DNA of 14,694 nt, taken from NCBI GenBank assembly GCA_003669255.1, contig QWPO01000136.1, positions 1 to 14,694 of the forward strand, given 5' to 3'. The notes beneath the pieces are model-generated. The model made no database searches, was not told where the DNA came from, and saw nothing but the letters and a program-made list of their open reading frames with translations. Positions within the stretch are counted from its first letter, which is position 1. Each line of letters begins with the position of its first letter. The translations under genes and the position numbers were made by a program. Origin of the DNA: Planctomycetota bacterium. Its GTDB lineage: Bacteria > Planctomycetota > Planctomycetia > Pirellulales > UBA1268. This document shows positions 6,937 to 14,433 of this stretch, one piece after another.

Positions 6937-8115
6937 ATGCGTCACACTGTTGCCACCGCTCGCACCGCCATCCTGACCGCCGCCGTGGCGATTCTCGCTG
7001 TTGCCTACGGAGCCGAGGCCTTCGCTCAAACCCTCTCCCCGCTCACCTCGTTCGGCTCGAACGGATGGCTCGCCCCGGGAAGCAACGCGTACGTTACGAC
7101 CGACAACTCCCAGCGTGGCTTGGGCTGGAATCCGGTCACGAAAAACATCGTGCTCCCGAGCCGCAGCGGTGGCAACTTCGTCGCCATCATCGATGGCACG
7201 ACCGGTGCCGTCGTCAAGACTATGGACACGACCGGAGTGTCCGGCGGCACGCTCGCGATGATGGGTGCCGGTGTCTCCGACGACGGCCAGATCTATGTGC
7301 CGAACCTCCAGAGCGGCTCGAGTTCGCTCAGCCCGTTCAAGATCTACAAGTGGACGGGTGAAAACGACACGGCTGCCCCGACCACCGCGTTCTCGCAGGT
7401 GAATCCCGCGACCACAAGCGGTGCCTTCCGGTTCGCTGACGCCTTCGCCGTCTACGGCAGTGGCACGAGCCTGAAGTTTGCAGCAGCTGGTACGACGACA
7501 AGCGGCTCGACGGATGGCCTGCCCAACAACAGCAACTTCATGATCGGGGCTCTCGATGGCTCGAACACAAACACGATCTACCGCAACATTCCCAACACGC
7601 TGACCACCTCGAACGACTATCGCCTCGGCATCACGTTCGTTGACGCTGACACGGTCATCGGTAACCAGGGCACGAGTGCCAAGTACACCGACTTTGTTGC
7701 CGCCACCACGCTCAGCAACACTGGCGCCATCGTCACCGGCTCGATCGCCATGGGAGCCGCCGACCGCCCGCTCGACTACACGGTGATCAACGGCCAGGCT
7801 CTGCTGGCCGTGGTGAATACGAACAGCTCGCTGATCTCGATCTACGACATCACCAACCCCGCCGCGGCCGCCCTCCTGACCACCGGGTCGACGGTGTCCG
7901 GATTCCTGACCGGCAACGCCAATGCCACTGGCGGCTTGCAGTGGGGCGAGATGCTCAGCCCGACGTCGCAGGTCCTCTATGCGATGAGCACCAACCAGGG
8001 GGTCCAGGCCATGGTCTTCCAGGCCGTGCCCGAGCCTTCGACCTACGCGATGATGGCCGGGGCCTTCGCCGCCATCGGTGCGATCGCCTCCCGGCAGCGT
8101 CGCTCCATCGGCTGA
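6937..8115 (+). CDS. PEP-CTERM exported protein, probable beta-propeller (DUF4623-like)
   Basis: The product is 392 residues from ATG 6937. The in-frame ATG at 6850 would bury the signal peptide behind 29 extra residues, so I prefer 6937, although its ribosome site (GGAA just upstream) is weak. The signal peptide runs from MRHTVATART through a hydrophobic AILTAAVAILAVA to AEAFAQ. The body has repeated strand patterns typical of propellers: NIVLPSRSGGNFVAIIDGTTGAVVKTMD, GQIYVPNLQSG..SPFKIYKWTGEN, and LLAVVNTNSSLISIYDIT. The IYxW and IYDIT strands recall DUF4623-type proteins. That match is from memory and only moderately sure. The end is VPEPSTYAMMAGAFAAIGAIA followed by SRQRRSIG, a PEP-CTERM sorting tail. 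No catalytic residues are evident; a binding or structural role at the cell surface is likely. Expression may be governed by the paired palindromes upstream, and a strong hairpin follows the stop. Confidence 0.85.
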   Translation: MRHTVATARTAILTAAVAILAVAYGAEAFAQTLSPLTSFGSNGWLAPGSNAYVTTDNSQRGLGWNPVTKNIVLPSRSGGNFVAIIDGTTGAVVKTMDTTGVSGGTLAMMGAGVSDDGQIYVPNLQSGSSSLSPFKIYKWTGENDTAAPTTAFSQVNPATTSGAFRFADAFAVYGSGTSLKFAAAGTTTSGSTDGLPNNSNFMIGALDGSNTNTIYRNIPNTLTTSNDYRLGITFVDADTVIGNQGTSAKYTDFVAATTLSNTGAIVTGSIAMGAADRPLDYTVINGQALLAVVNTNSSLISIYDITNPAAAALLTTGSTVSGFLTGNANATGGLQWGEMLSPTSQVLYAMSTNQGVQAMVFQAVPEPSTYAMMAGAFAAIGAIASRQRRSIG

Positions 8116-8139
8116 GCAAGTCTCAGCGAGCAAAGCCAT

Positions 8140-8170
8140 CAGGCCCGCCGCGAAAGCGAGCGGGCCTGTT
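8140..8170 (+). terminator. Rho-independent-like terminator after the PEP-CTERM propeller gene
   Basis: CAGGCCCGC (8140-8148) and GCGGGCCTG (8160-8168) form a 9-bp GC-rich stem starting 24 nt after the stop codon. The loop contains CGC-GAAA-GCG, which can extend the stem with a stable tetraloop. Only two T residues follow at once, so the T-run is poor. No comparable hairpin precedes other genes here, which supports a terminator role. Confidence 0.7.
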
Positions 8171-8205
8171 GCGTAGAATAAACTATTGTGTAGTTCGGTG
8201 ATCAG

Positions 8206-8218
8206 GCCTACGATAGGC
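8206..8218. other. Short hairpin upstream of the DUF1559 gene
   Basis: GCCTA (8206-8210) and TAGGC (8214-8218) flank CGA, 38 bp before the DUF1559 start codon. It sits in the 86-bp stretch after the terminator that must hold the promoter or 5' leader of the next operon. The stem is only 5 bp and could be chance. Confidence 0.3.
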
Positions 8219-8256
8219 GTATTCGGGGCGGCAGAGACCGACACAGGAGTTGAGCC

Positions 8257-9243
8257 ATGACAAGGGTCGATTCACGCACGCGGGCGTTCACGCTCGTCGA
8301 ACTGCTGGTGGTGATCGCAATCATCGCCACCCTCATCGGTCTTCTCCTACCCGCCGTCCAGTCCGCCCGTGAGGCGGCCCGTCGGTCGGCCTGTAGCAAC
8401 AACCTCAAGCAGATCGGGGTCGGCTGCCTGACCTACGAGTCGGCGAAACGCGCCCTCCCGCCGAGCATCGCCAAAAAGAACACGACGGGCCTGTTTCAGA
8501 AGCGCGGCCTCTTCACGTCGATCCTGCCGTATTTCGAAGAGAAGGCGATCTTCGACCAGATCGTGTTCGACTACACGGGCAGCGCGCTCGTCGATCCGGC
8601 AAGAAATCAGGTGGTGGGGCCGTACATCTGCCCGTCATATCCGCACCCCAAGGTGATGAACTCCGCGGCCAACGACTACGAAAACGGTGCCGAGATCACC
8701 TACGCGGGGTGCGGCGGTGCCCAACCTGCAAATGGTTCGGCTTCGCCGTGCCTCATCGGAAACACCTACCCTGATAACGGCGCCTTCAATCTCGTCGGCC
8801 CCGGAACGTTCGCCTCCACCGGACAGACATGCGGCAGCGGCACGGCGGTCATGGGAGTCGGGCGGCCGATCAGGCAGGTCCTTGACGGCACGTCGAAGAG
8901 TTTCATGATCGGTGAATACTGCCATCGCGACTACTACCTCCAGCGGAGCGAGTGGCAGGCGCCGCCGGGCAACATGAGGCCGTGGTTCCTGGCCGGGAAC
9001 TACCAGAGCACGGTGCCGGACATCTACCACGTCAAGGAGTTCGAACTCACACCGAACTCAAAGCAGACAAGAAGCAACGCCGGCGGCCTCAACAAACTTC
9101 CGATGGGCAGCTACCATTCCGAAACCACGTTATTCGTCATGGTCGATGGCAGTGTCCGTCCGGTGAATGACTCGATCGAACTGCTCGTCTACCAAAAGTT
9201 CGCAACGGTCAACGGGGCCGAGGCAGTCAATGACCTGCAGTGA
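8257..9243 (+). CDS. DUF1559 protein with prepilin-type N-terminus and H-X9-DG motif
   Basis: The product is 328 residues from ATG 8257, preceded by a clear AGGAG at 8245-8249 with 7-nt spacing. The N-terminus is a type IV pilin-like signal, RTRAFTLVELLVVIAIIATLIGLLLPAVQ, with Glu at +5 of the mature protein and Ala10 instead of Gly at the cleavage position. It is followed by the family signature AREAARRSACSNNLKQIG. The C-terminus has the planctomycete H-X9-DG motif: His287, then nine residues, then Asp297-Gly298 (HSETTLFVMVDGS). DUF1559 proteins are very numerous in Planctomycetes and are thought to be pseudopilin-like membrane or surface proteins; the exact role is unknown. Length is typical. 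The next gene starts inside its last codons, so translational coupling to the two lipoproteins is likely. Confidence 0.95.
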   Translation: MTRVDSRTRAFTLVELLVVIAIIATLIGLLLPAVQSAREAARRSACSNNLKQIGVGCLTYESAKRALPPSIAKKNTTGLFQKRGLFTSILPYFEEKAIFDQIVFDYTGSALVDPARNQVVGPYICPSYPHPKVMNSAANDYENGAEITYAGCGGAQPANGSASPCLIGNTYPDNGAFNLVGPGTFASTGQTCGSGTAVMGVGRPIRQVLDGTSKSFMIGEYCHRDYYLQRSEWQAPPGNMRPWFLAGNYQSTVPDIYHVKEFELTPNSKQTRSNAGGLNKLPMGSYHSETTLFVMVDGSVRPVNDSIELLVYQKFATVNGAEAVNDLQ

Positions 9244-9793
9244 CGCCCGCGGTTCCCGCTGGCTGCTCTGGCCCGTGATGGCGGTCGTGCTCGTCGGCCC
9301 TGCTGGATGCATCAGGCCGCCGCTTCTGGTACCGGTGAAGGGTGTCGTGCTGCTCGATGGCAAGCCGCTCTCATCCGGGGTCGTGCAGTTTCAGCCGGCT
9401 GCGGGGCAAATGGCCTCCGGCGTGATCGAAGGCGACGGCACGTTCACGCTCTCCCGCCACCTGCCCAACGACGGCGTGCCGCCAGGCACCTACCGGGTGG
9501 CGGTGACCGCTTTCGACCGACTGGCCGAAGTGCAGGCGGTCGAGAACCTGATCGTGCCGGTAAAATACACGAGATTCGGATCGAGCGGCATCGAGTTCAC
9601 CGTGTTCCCCGGCACGCTCGAACCGCTGGTCGTCTCGCTGTCGTCCGAGGCCGGTGCCGAAGAGCAACCGGCGTTCAACGGCGAGGGAGCCGCCACCGGC
9701 ACGTCGGCATCTGAATCATCGAACACCCCTGCACCGAACACCCCTGGAGAAGACGCCCGTGGCACTCCCAACACGAATCTGGGCGGCGTCTGA
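9230..9793 (+). CDS. Transthyretin-like lipoprotein, copy 1
   Basis: The product is 187 residues from ATG 9230, overlapping the DUF1559 stop by 14 nt. An earlier in-frame ATG at 9167 would overlap by 77 nt and lengthen the n-region, so it is less likely. The N-terminus has a hydrophobic WLLWPVMAVVLVGPAG followed by Cys27; the lipobox (PAGC) is imperfect, so lipidation is probable but not certain. Residues about 36-140 carry the carboxypeptidase-regulatory/transthyretin-like pattern: VKGVVLLDGKPLSSGVVQFQP, GDGTFTLS, and GTYRVAVTAF. KYTRFGSSG follows. The last about 40 residues are low-complexity, rich in Ser, Thr, Pro and Asn. No enzymatic residues are seen. It is a paralogue of the next gene and probably an exported partner of the DUF1559 protein (inference from coupling). 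Confidence 0.85.
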   Translation: MTCSDARGSRWLLWPVMAVVLVGPAGCIRPPLLVPVKGVVLLDGKPLSSGVVQFQPAAGQMASGVIEGDGTFTLSRHLPNDGVPPGTYRVAVTAFDRLAEVQAVENLIVPVKYTRFGSSGIEFTVFPGTLEPLVVSLSSEAGAEEQPAFNGEGAATGTSASESSNTPAPNTPGEDARGTPNTNLGGV

Positions 9794-10280
9794 CGTGGCC
9801 AGCCGCGACCTGCGACCGCTGACCTGGCGCTGTCCCCGGCGAGCCGTGCCGCTGGTCATGATCGCGATGGCCGTGGCCGTGCTGACCTCGGCCGGCGGTT
9901 GCAAGCGAAACCCGCGGGTGGTCGCGGTGAAGGGGAAGGTGCTCTACAACGGCCAGCCGCTCCCCTTCGGGAGCGTGATGTTTCAGCCCGACAAGGGTCA
10001 GCCGGCCATGGCCGACATCACCACCGACGGCACATTCACGCTCTCGTCGTATGGGCCAAACGACGGCGCGGTGCCGGGCAAGCACACCGTGAGCGTCTCC
10101 TGCTACGAGGGCCACCGTCCTGGCAAGGCCAGCGGCGATTCGCTTGGCAAGCTGCTGATCCCGCTCAAGTACACCCGCTTCGGCAGCAGCGGCCTCACGG
10201 CCGAGATCAAGGACACCTCGGGGAAAGAGCCTCAGGAGGTCGTTCTTGAGCTCACTGGCCCGGCCGTGACGTTCAACTGA
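9759..10280 (+). CDS. Transthyretin-like lipoprotein, copy 2
   Basis: The product is 173 residues if it starts at GTG 9759, which has GGAGA 8 nt upstream and overlaps copy 1 by 35 nt. GTG 9795, just after the previous stop, is an alternative giving 161 residues and a more compact signal peptide. The signal peptide has Arg-rich RCPRRA, hydrophobic VPLVMIAMAVAVL and lipobox SAGGC, so lipid attachment at Cys48 is likely. The mature part follows copy 1 closely: VKGKVLYNGQPLPFGSVMFQP, TDGTFTLSSYGPNDGAVPGKHTVSV, LLIPLKYTRFGSSGL. This pattern is the transthyretin-like fold used for protein or carbohydrate contacts in exported proteins. It lacks the low-complexity tail of copy 1 and ends at VTFN. The convergent PAD gene ends 64 bp downstream. 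Confidence 0.85.
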   Translation: MALPTRIWAASDVASRDLRPLTWRCPRRAVPLVMIAMAVAVLTSAGGCKRNPRVVAVKGKVLYNGQPLPFGSVMFQPDKGQPAMADITTDGTFTLSSYGPNDGAVPGKHTVSVSCYEGHRPGKASGDSLGKLLIPLKYTRFGSSGLTAEIKDTSGKEPQEVVLELTGPAVTFN

Positions 10281-10307
10281 CGGCCCTCGCTGCAGGCGAT
10301 TCGCCCG

Positions 10308-10321
10308 CGGCCTTACGGCCG
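10308..10321. terminator. Possible weak bidirectional terminator between convergent genes
   Basis: The 64-bp gap between the stops at 10280 and 10345 contains a 5-bp stem, CGGCC (10308-10312) and GGCCG (10317-10321), with loop TTAC. A perfect 10-bp palindrome, TTCACGTGAA, lies at 10328-10337. There is no T-run on the plus side; on the minus strand a short T-rich stretch precedes the stem instead of following it. Function as a terminator is a guess from position. Confidence 0.3.
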
Positions 10322-10344
10322 GTCGGCTTCACGTGAAAACGGCT

Positions 10345-11895
10345 TCAGCGCTGCGGACGGACATCCTGGCGGCGGGCATTGGTGGCGCAGTGCACGTTGC
10401 CGTGGTTCTTCTGGTACACGCCGTCGTCGATGAACTCGACTCGGTCGGCACCGGCCGCCAGAAACCGCTCCCGACAGATCTCTTGCACGCCGCTCGGCAT
10501 ACCGGCTGAGCCGCAGATCACGGTGCCATTCACGACCAGCGCGTTGACGGGATTGCTCCAGAGCGACGAGGCATCCGTCACGCCGCCGTCGTCGAGCAGG
10601 CCCGCGGCGGGCACATCGAAGGCCACGGGCAGCCTGACCACCCGGCTCTCATCGAGGCCGAGCAGAGCGAGCAGGCCGGTCGCTCCAGCGTCGCCCGCCT
10701 CACCCGCTCGCGGCGCCTGGTCGTCGCCCACAAGCATCGCCTCGATCGCCCGCGCGATCCGGGCATTCGCCTCGCGGCGGCGGCCCGCCTGGGGCTCCGC
10801 GGCATCTTGATCGCCGAGCAACCGCAGGCCCTCGGCGGGGTCGGGCACGAGGATCACGCCGCGGCCGTCTTCCCCGGGCAGAAACGCCACGATCTCGTCG
10901 GTGTGCTTGATCACGAGCCATGAGGTGTCGATCCAGACCGGCGACTGGGCATGCTGGGCCGTCAGAAAGCCGATGACGTCTGGGTGAAACGAGCCACCCG
11001 TGAGCCGGTTGCGGCCGTAGATCACGCGGCCCTGCTGGTGCGCCGCCGTTGGGACCGACACCTCGAGGTTGCCATACCAATCGGCCCAGGCGTCGCCCCC
11101 AGCGAGTGGCCGCGGCTTCGCGACCTCGGCCACCGCCACGTCGGGCCCAAGAAGCGTGGGCGGAAAACTGTCGTGCCCGCGGAGGCCGGCGAGCACCACA
11201 TGCATCGACGAGTCGGTGGTCGCCGCCACGGCGATCTCCATCGTATCTTGCATCCACATCTCGCGCCAGTCCGAGGTCGGATGCGCCACAAGTGGCACAT
11301 CGAGGCCCTCCAAGATGCCGCGAAGCCGCGCGACGAAGGCGGCGTTGTCGTAGCGGCCGGTCGCTACATATGCCTCGTCCACGCGCGCCGTGCCTGGCAG
11401 GAGCCGCACCGGCGCCATGCATACAAGGAGATCGTGAACCGCGATCGGGCCATCCGGTCCCTCAAACGTGACGGCCACGTTCCCTTGACCCATCCATGTC
11501 TCGGGCACTCCGGCCCAGTCGCGGGCCTCGACGTGAACCGTCAGGTCGGCCGGCCCGCCCTCGGCCAATGGCCACTCCGCCCGCCCCAGGCCGAGGTGTC
11601 GCCAGCCCTCGCCGTCTCGCAGAAAAAACCGCAGCGGCGCGTTGTCCGCCACCACCCGCACCAGCCGGGCGCCGGCGGGGCAGGGGACCACGATCGCCGT
11701 GAGATCGCGCTCGTCCGCGGCGCCGTTGACGTGGTCGTCGTCGGCGTCGGGACGGCCGTCGCGGTCGTCATCGTCGCGGTTGGCGAGCACCGCGATCCCG
11801 TCAGCGGGGCAGGAGCGGCCGACGGCCGACAGGATCACACCCGCGGCCATCGCCACGAAGGCGAGCCGTACGAAAGCCGGTTTTGCGTGGGACAT
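10345..11895 (-). CDS. Secreted protein-arginine deiminase (PAD) homologue
   Basis: The product is 516 residues from ATG 11895. The frame is open further upstream, but this start gives a signal peptide (KPAFVRLAFVAMAAGVILSAVG). PADs convert peptidyl-arginine to citrulline in a calcium-dependent way. All four catalytic positions of the PAD fold can be matched: Asp217 in WMQDTMEIA (compare WIQDEMEFG), His331 and Asp333 in IKHTDEIVAFLP (compare GHVDEF), and Cys503 in NVHCATNARR (compare VHCGTNVRR). YGNLEVSVP at 274-282 and SNPVN at 447-451 are further PAD-type motifs. Residues 39-65 form an Asp-rich run (NRDDDDRDGRPDADDDHVNG...DERDL) that could bind calcium. The VHC..TNARR ending and the barrel order argue against agmatine deiminase. 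It is divergent from the DUF819 operon with only 23 bp between start codons. The substrate is unknown; export suggests self-surface or extracellular proteins. Confidence 0.9.
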   Translation of the reverse strand: MSHAKPAFVRLAFVAMAAGVILSAVGRSCPADGIAVLANRDDDDRDGRPDADDDHVNGAADERDLTAIVVPCPAGARLVRVVADNAPLRFFLRDGEGWRHLGLGRAEWPLAEGGPADLTVHVEARDWAGVPETWMGQGNVAVTFEGPDGPIAVHDLLVCMAPVRLLPGTARVDEAYVATGRYDNAAFVARLRGILEGLDVPLVAHPTSDWREMWMQDTMEIAVAATTDSSMHVVLAGLRGHDSFPPTLLGPDVAVAEVAKPRPLAGGDAWADWYGNLEVSVPTAAHQQGRVIYGRNRLTGGSFHPDVIGFLTAQHAQSPVWIDTSWLVIKHTDEIVAFLPGEDGRGVILVPDPAEGLRLLGDQDAAEPQAGRRREANARIARAIEAMLVGDDQAPRAGEAGDAGATGLLALLGLDESRVVRLPVAFDVPAAGLLDDGGVTDASSLWSNPVNALVVNGTVICGSAGMPSGVQEICRERFLAAGADRVEFIDDGVYQKNHGNVHCATNARRQDVRPQR

Positions 11896-11918
11896 ACCCG
11901 TGGTTTTATCATCCCTCC
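11896..11918. promoter_or_regulatory. Very short divergent gap between PAD and DUF819 starts
   Basis: Only 23 bp separate the two preferred start codons, too little for two independent promoters. Core promoter elements must therefore lie inside the coding starts, or one of the starts is wrong. Both frames remain open beyond these starts (to 12048 on the minus strand and 11883 on the plus strand). No Shine-Dalgarno sequence is seen for DUF819; GGG and GG runs precede the PAD ATG. Confidence 0.4.
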
Positions 11919-13082
11919 ATGATCGAGTCGCCCGCCGCGTTCGTTGCACTGCTCCTGCTGCTCGCCGGCGTGTTTCCGACGGTGGCGGCTCGCTATCCGG
12001 CGCGGGTGTTCGAGGTGCTCCCGCCGATCGTGCTCTCCTACGCGGCATCGACGGCGCTTGCCATGGCCGGCTGCTGGCGGTCTACGCCGGAGATCGACGC
12101 CGTCAGGTCGGCGATCCTCACGCACCTCCTGCCCGCGCTCGTGTTCCTGCTCCTGGTCCGCTGCGACCTGCGGGCCGTCGTGGCCCTCGGCCCCCGCATC
12201 CTGCTGGCCGCGTTCTGCTCCACGGTCTCGATCCTCGCGGGCATCGTCGTCGCCTGGATGCTCTGGCGATGGTGGCTGCCGGCCGACGGCTGGCGGGTGC
12301 TCGCCTCGATCGGGGCCACGTGGGTCGGCGGCACCGCCAATCTCGTGGCGGTGAGCCGCGCGATCGACGCCGAGCCCGACGTCGTGTCGCTCGCGCTGCT
12401 CACCGACACCATCTGCTACACGGCGTGGGTGCTCTTCCTCTTCGCGAGCGTGCCCTTCGCGCGTCGCTTCAATCAATGGGCCGGCGCCACGCCGGCAGAC
12501 GATGTCTCTGGCCACGCCCATCCCGCCGCGGCAACGGGAAGGCTCGTTCCCGGCGACGTGCTGGTCTGGCTCGGCATCGGCCTCGTGGTGGGAACGCTCG
12601 CCGCCGCCGCGGCGCAGCGGATGCCGCCAATGGCCTCGTTCACGCCTACCTCGTGGACGCTGATCCTCGCCACGGCCGCGGGCTGCGCCGCCGCCCTCAC
12701 GCCACTGGCCCGGCTGCCGGGCTCCGACAGCGTGGCCTCGGCGCTCTTAGCGGTGGTGATCGTGACCATGGCGTCGCAGGCCAACCTCGCCGGCCTCGGC
12801 CGCGCTCCGGTTTTCGTGGCGGCGGGATTCACGGTCCTCGCCTTCCACGCCGCGGCGATGGTGGCCGCCGCGAAGCTGCTCCGGCTCGACCTCGGCCTGT
12901 GCAGCGTCGCGTCGCTGGCCAACGTCGGTGGCGTCGGCTCGGCCCCCATCCTGGCCGCCGCCCACTCCCGGGCGCTCGTTCCCGTGGGGATCCTCCTGGG
13001 GCTCCTCGGCTACGTGATCGGCACCGCGGCGGGCCTCGGCCTCGCGGCGCTCCTTCCCGCCCTCGGATCGGGAGGGCAGTGA
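11919..13082 (+). CDS. DUF819 family integral membrane protein (YjcL-like)
   Basis: The product is 387 residues from ATG 11919; the in-frame ATG at 11883 adds an unlikely Trp/Tyr/His-rich leader and overlaps PAD. The sequence is hydrophobic throughout, with about ten predicted membrane segments. Typical DUF819 features are IESPAAFVALLLLLAGVF at the start, VLPPIVLSYAAS, LLPALVFLLLVRCDLRAVVALGPR, the glycine motif GATWVGGTANLVAVSRAI, and LLTDTICYTAWVLFLF. The second half repeats the pattern with SVASLANVGGVGSAPILAAAHSR, so the protein may be an internal duplication like many transporters. Function is not established for the family. Its place directly ahead of a murein-peptide endopeptidase (1-nt gap) and an L-Ala-D/L-Glu epimerase suggests transport of peptidoglycan peptides, which is inference. 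There is no clear ribosome site, so a leaderless or near-leaderless mRNA is possible. Confidence 0.88.
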   Translation: MIESPAAFVALLLLLAGVFPTVAARYPARVFEVLPPIVLSYAASTALAMAGCWRSTPEIDAVRSAILTHLLPALVFLLLVRCDLRAVVALGPRILLAAFCSTVSILAGIVVAWMLWRWWLPADGWRVLASIGATWVGGTANLVAVSRAIDAEPDVVSLALLTDTICYTAWVLFLFASVPFARRFNQWAGATPADDVSGHAHPAAATGRLVPGDVLVWLGIGLVVGTLAAAAAQRMPPMASFTPTSWTLILATAAGCAAALTPLARLPGSDSVASALLAVVIVTMASQANLAGLGRAPVFVAAGFTVLAFHAAAMVAAAKLLRLDLGLCSVASLANVGGVGSAPILAAAHSRALVPVGILLGLLGYVIGTAAGLGLAALLPALGSGGQ

Positions 13083-13083
13083 C

Positions 13084-14433
13084 ATGACCCGCTGCGGTTG
13101 GTGGAGCTGGAGACTCTTGGCCCTCGCGATGGTCGCGGCACCCGCGGCACATGCCCGCGGTGCCGGCCCGCTCGAGGCCGCGCACTGGATCGCGCAGTGC
13201 CCAGAGCCACATCGCGTCGTCGCCGAGGCCGCAGTGGTGGCGGCATTCAACCGGCGGCTGCTCGCGGAGGATCCCACGCTCACCGATCTTTCCCGGCTGC
13301 CGATCGCCATGCCGGCGACGGATGTCGGCGACCGCGTGCGGCGGCGGTCGACAGTCCCTGACGGGCCGCTCGTGTTTGGTGACGGCACGCCCGTCGACGA
13401 GTCGGCCCGCAACCGCTGGCGCGCCGCGGTGTGCGACGATGCGATCTCCGCCACCGTCAAGCCGCGGTTCGCGCTGGTCGTCCGCCGGACCGCCATCCGC
13501 CGCCTCCCGACCAGCGACCGCGTGCACGACTCAGCCGCCGACACCGACATCGACTGGTTCCAGGAAACGGCATTCTTTCCCGGCACGCCGATCGTGGCGA
13601 TCCATGCGTCGGCCGACGGCCGCTGGCAGTTCGTGATCGGCACGACCTACGACGGCTGGATCAAGTCCGACGCCCTTGCCTTTGGATCCCGGGAAGATGT
13701 GCTTGCCTACGCGGCCCGCGCCTCGCGAGTGATCACGGCTGCCCGTGCCACCACCTCGTTTACCCCCGAACTCCCCGCCGTCTCCGCTGTCGCGCTCGAC
13801 ATGGGAACGACGCTGCCAGAGCGTCGCGATTGGCCCGCGAGCGATGCCGTCAACGGACAGTCGGCGGCCGCGGCAGTGGTCGTCGACCTACCGCTCCGTG
13901 ATCCCGACGGCGCGCTCCGCCTCGTGCCCGCGCTGCTTCCGCTCTCGGCAGGCAGCCACGACGGACCGCTCCCCGCCACGCGGGCAAACCTCCTGCGGCA
14001 GGCCTTCTCCTTTCTCGGCGAGCGCTATGGCTGGGGCCACGATTTCAACGGCCGTGACTGCAGCGGATTCGTGTGCGACGTCTACCGCAGCCTCGGCATC
14101 ATTCTCCCCCGCAACGCCCGCGATCAGCAGACCTCGCCATGCCTCGACCGTGTGCCCGTGCCCTCGGAGTGGCCGCGAGACCGGCGGTTTTCAGCGGTCT
14201 CGGCCCTCCGGCCCGGCGACCTTGCCTACTCGCGGCGGCACGTGATGATGATCGTGGGCCACGACGAGTCCGGGCCTTGGGTCATCCACGACACCCGCGA
14301 GTGCCGTCCAGCCGCCGGCGCGGCTGCCGCCAACGGCGTGGTTGTGCAACCGCTGGTCTCGATCGATCCATCCCTCGCATCGCTCACCACCCTCATCCGC
14401 GTGCTCCCTTCAAACTCCACAGAGGCGCCATGA
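13084..14433 (+). CDS. SH3-NlpC/P60 endopeptidase, YkfC-like (murein peptide gamma-D-Glu-diaminoacid hydrolase)
   Basis: The product is 449 residues from ATG 13084, with GGAGG at 13071-13075 and 8-nt spacing. A signal peptide is present (WRLLALAMVAAPAAHARG). The expected order is an NlpC/P60 stabilising N-terminal domain (about 30-125), a bacterial SH3 domain (about 125-205, with WFQETAFFPGTPI and GWIKSDALAF), a second SH3-like segment (about 260-295), then the NlpC/P60 catalytic domain (about 300-440). The catalytic triad is visible: Cys326 in RDCSGFVCDVYR, His386 in RRHVMMIVGH, and a third polar residue, His402, in WVIHDTRE. Family members cut the gamma-D-Glu to diaminoacid bond of murein peptides that have a free N-terminal L-Ala. 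Its product, L-Ala-D-Glu, is the substrate of the next gene. It starts 1 nt after the DUF819 stop and overlaps the epimerase by 4 nt, so this is an operon. A periplasmic location is likely. Confidence 0.92.
   Translation: MTRCGWWSWRLLALAMVAAPAAHARGAGPLEAAHWIAQCPEPHRVVAEAAVVAAFNRRLLAEDPTLTDLSRLPIAMPATDVGDRVRRRSTVPDGPLVFGDGTPVDESARNRWRAAVCDDAISATVKPRFALVVRRTAIRRLPTSDRVHDSAADTDIDWFQETAFFPGTPIVAIHASADGRWQFVIGTTYDGWIKSDALAFGSREDVLAYAARASRVITAARATTSFTPELPAVSAVALDMGTTLPERRDWPASDAVNGQSAAAAVVVDLPLRDPDGALRLVPALLPLSAGSHDGPLPATRANLLRQAFSFLGERYGWGHDFNGRDCSGFVCDVYRSLGIILPRNARDQQTSPCLDRVPVPSEWPRDRRFSAVSALRPGDLAYSRRHVMMIVGHDESGPWVIHDTRECRPAAGAAAANGVVVQPLVSIDPSLASLTTLIRVLPSNSTEAP

Noticed and set aside
6919..8244. 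441-codon frame on the minus strand opposite the PEP-CTERM propeller gene
   Set aside because: No recognisable domain, and it runs antisense through a gene with a signal peptide, sorting tail and terminator.
10345..11895. Agmatine deiminase as the identity of the deiminase
   Set aside because: The contexts WMQD, KHTDE, YGNLEVSVP and VHCATNARR follow the PAD pattern, and the protein is longer than agmatine deiminases and has a signal peptide.
11642..13087. 481-codon plus-strand frame overlapping PAD and DUF819
   Set aside because: Extremely Arg/Ala/Gly/Pro-rich; it is the out-of-frame reading of the DUF819 gene and the antisense of PAD.
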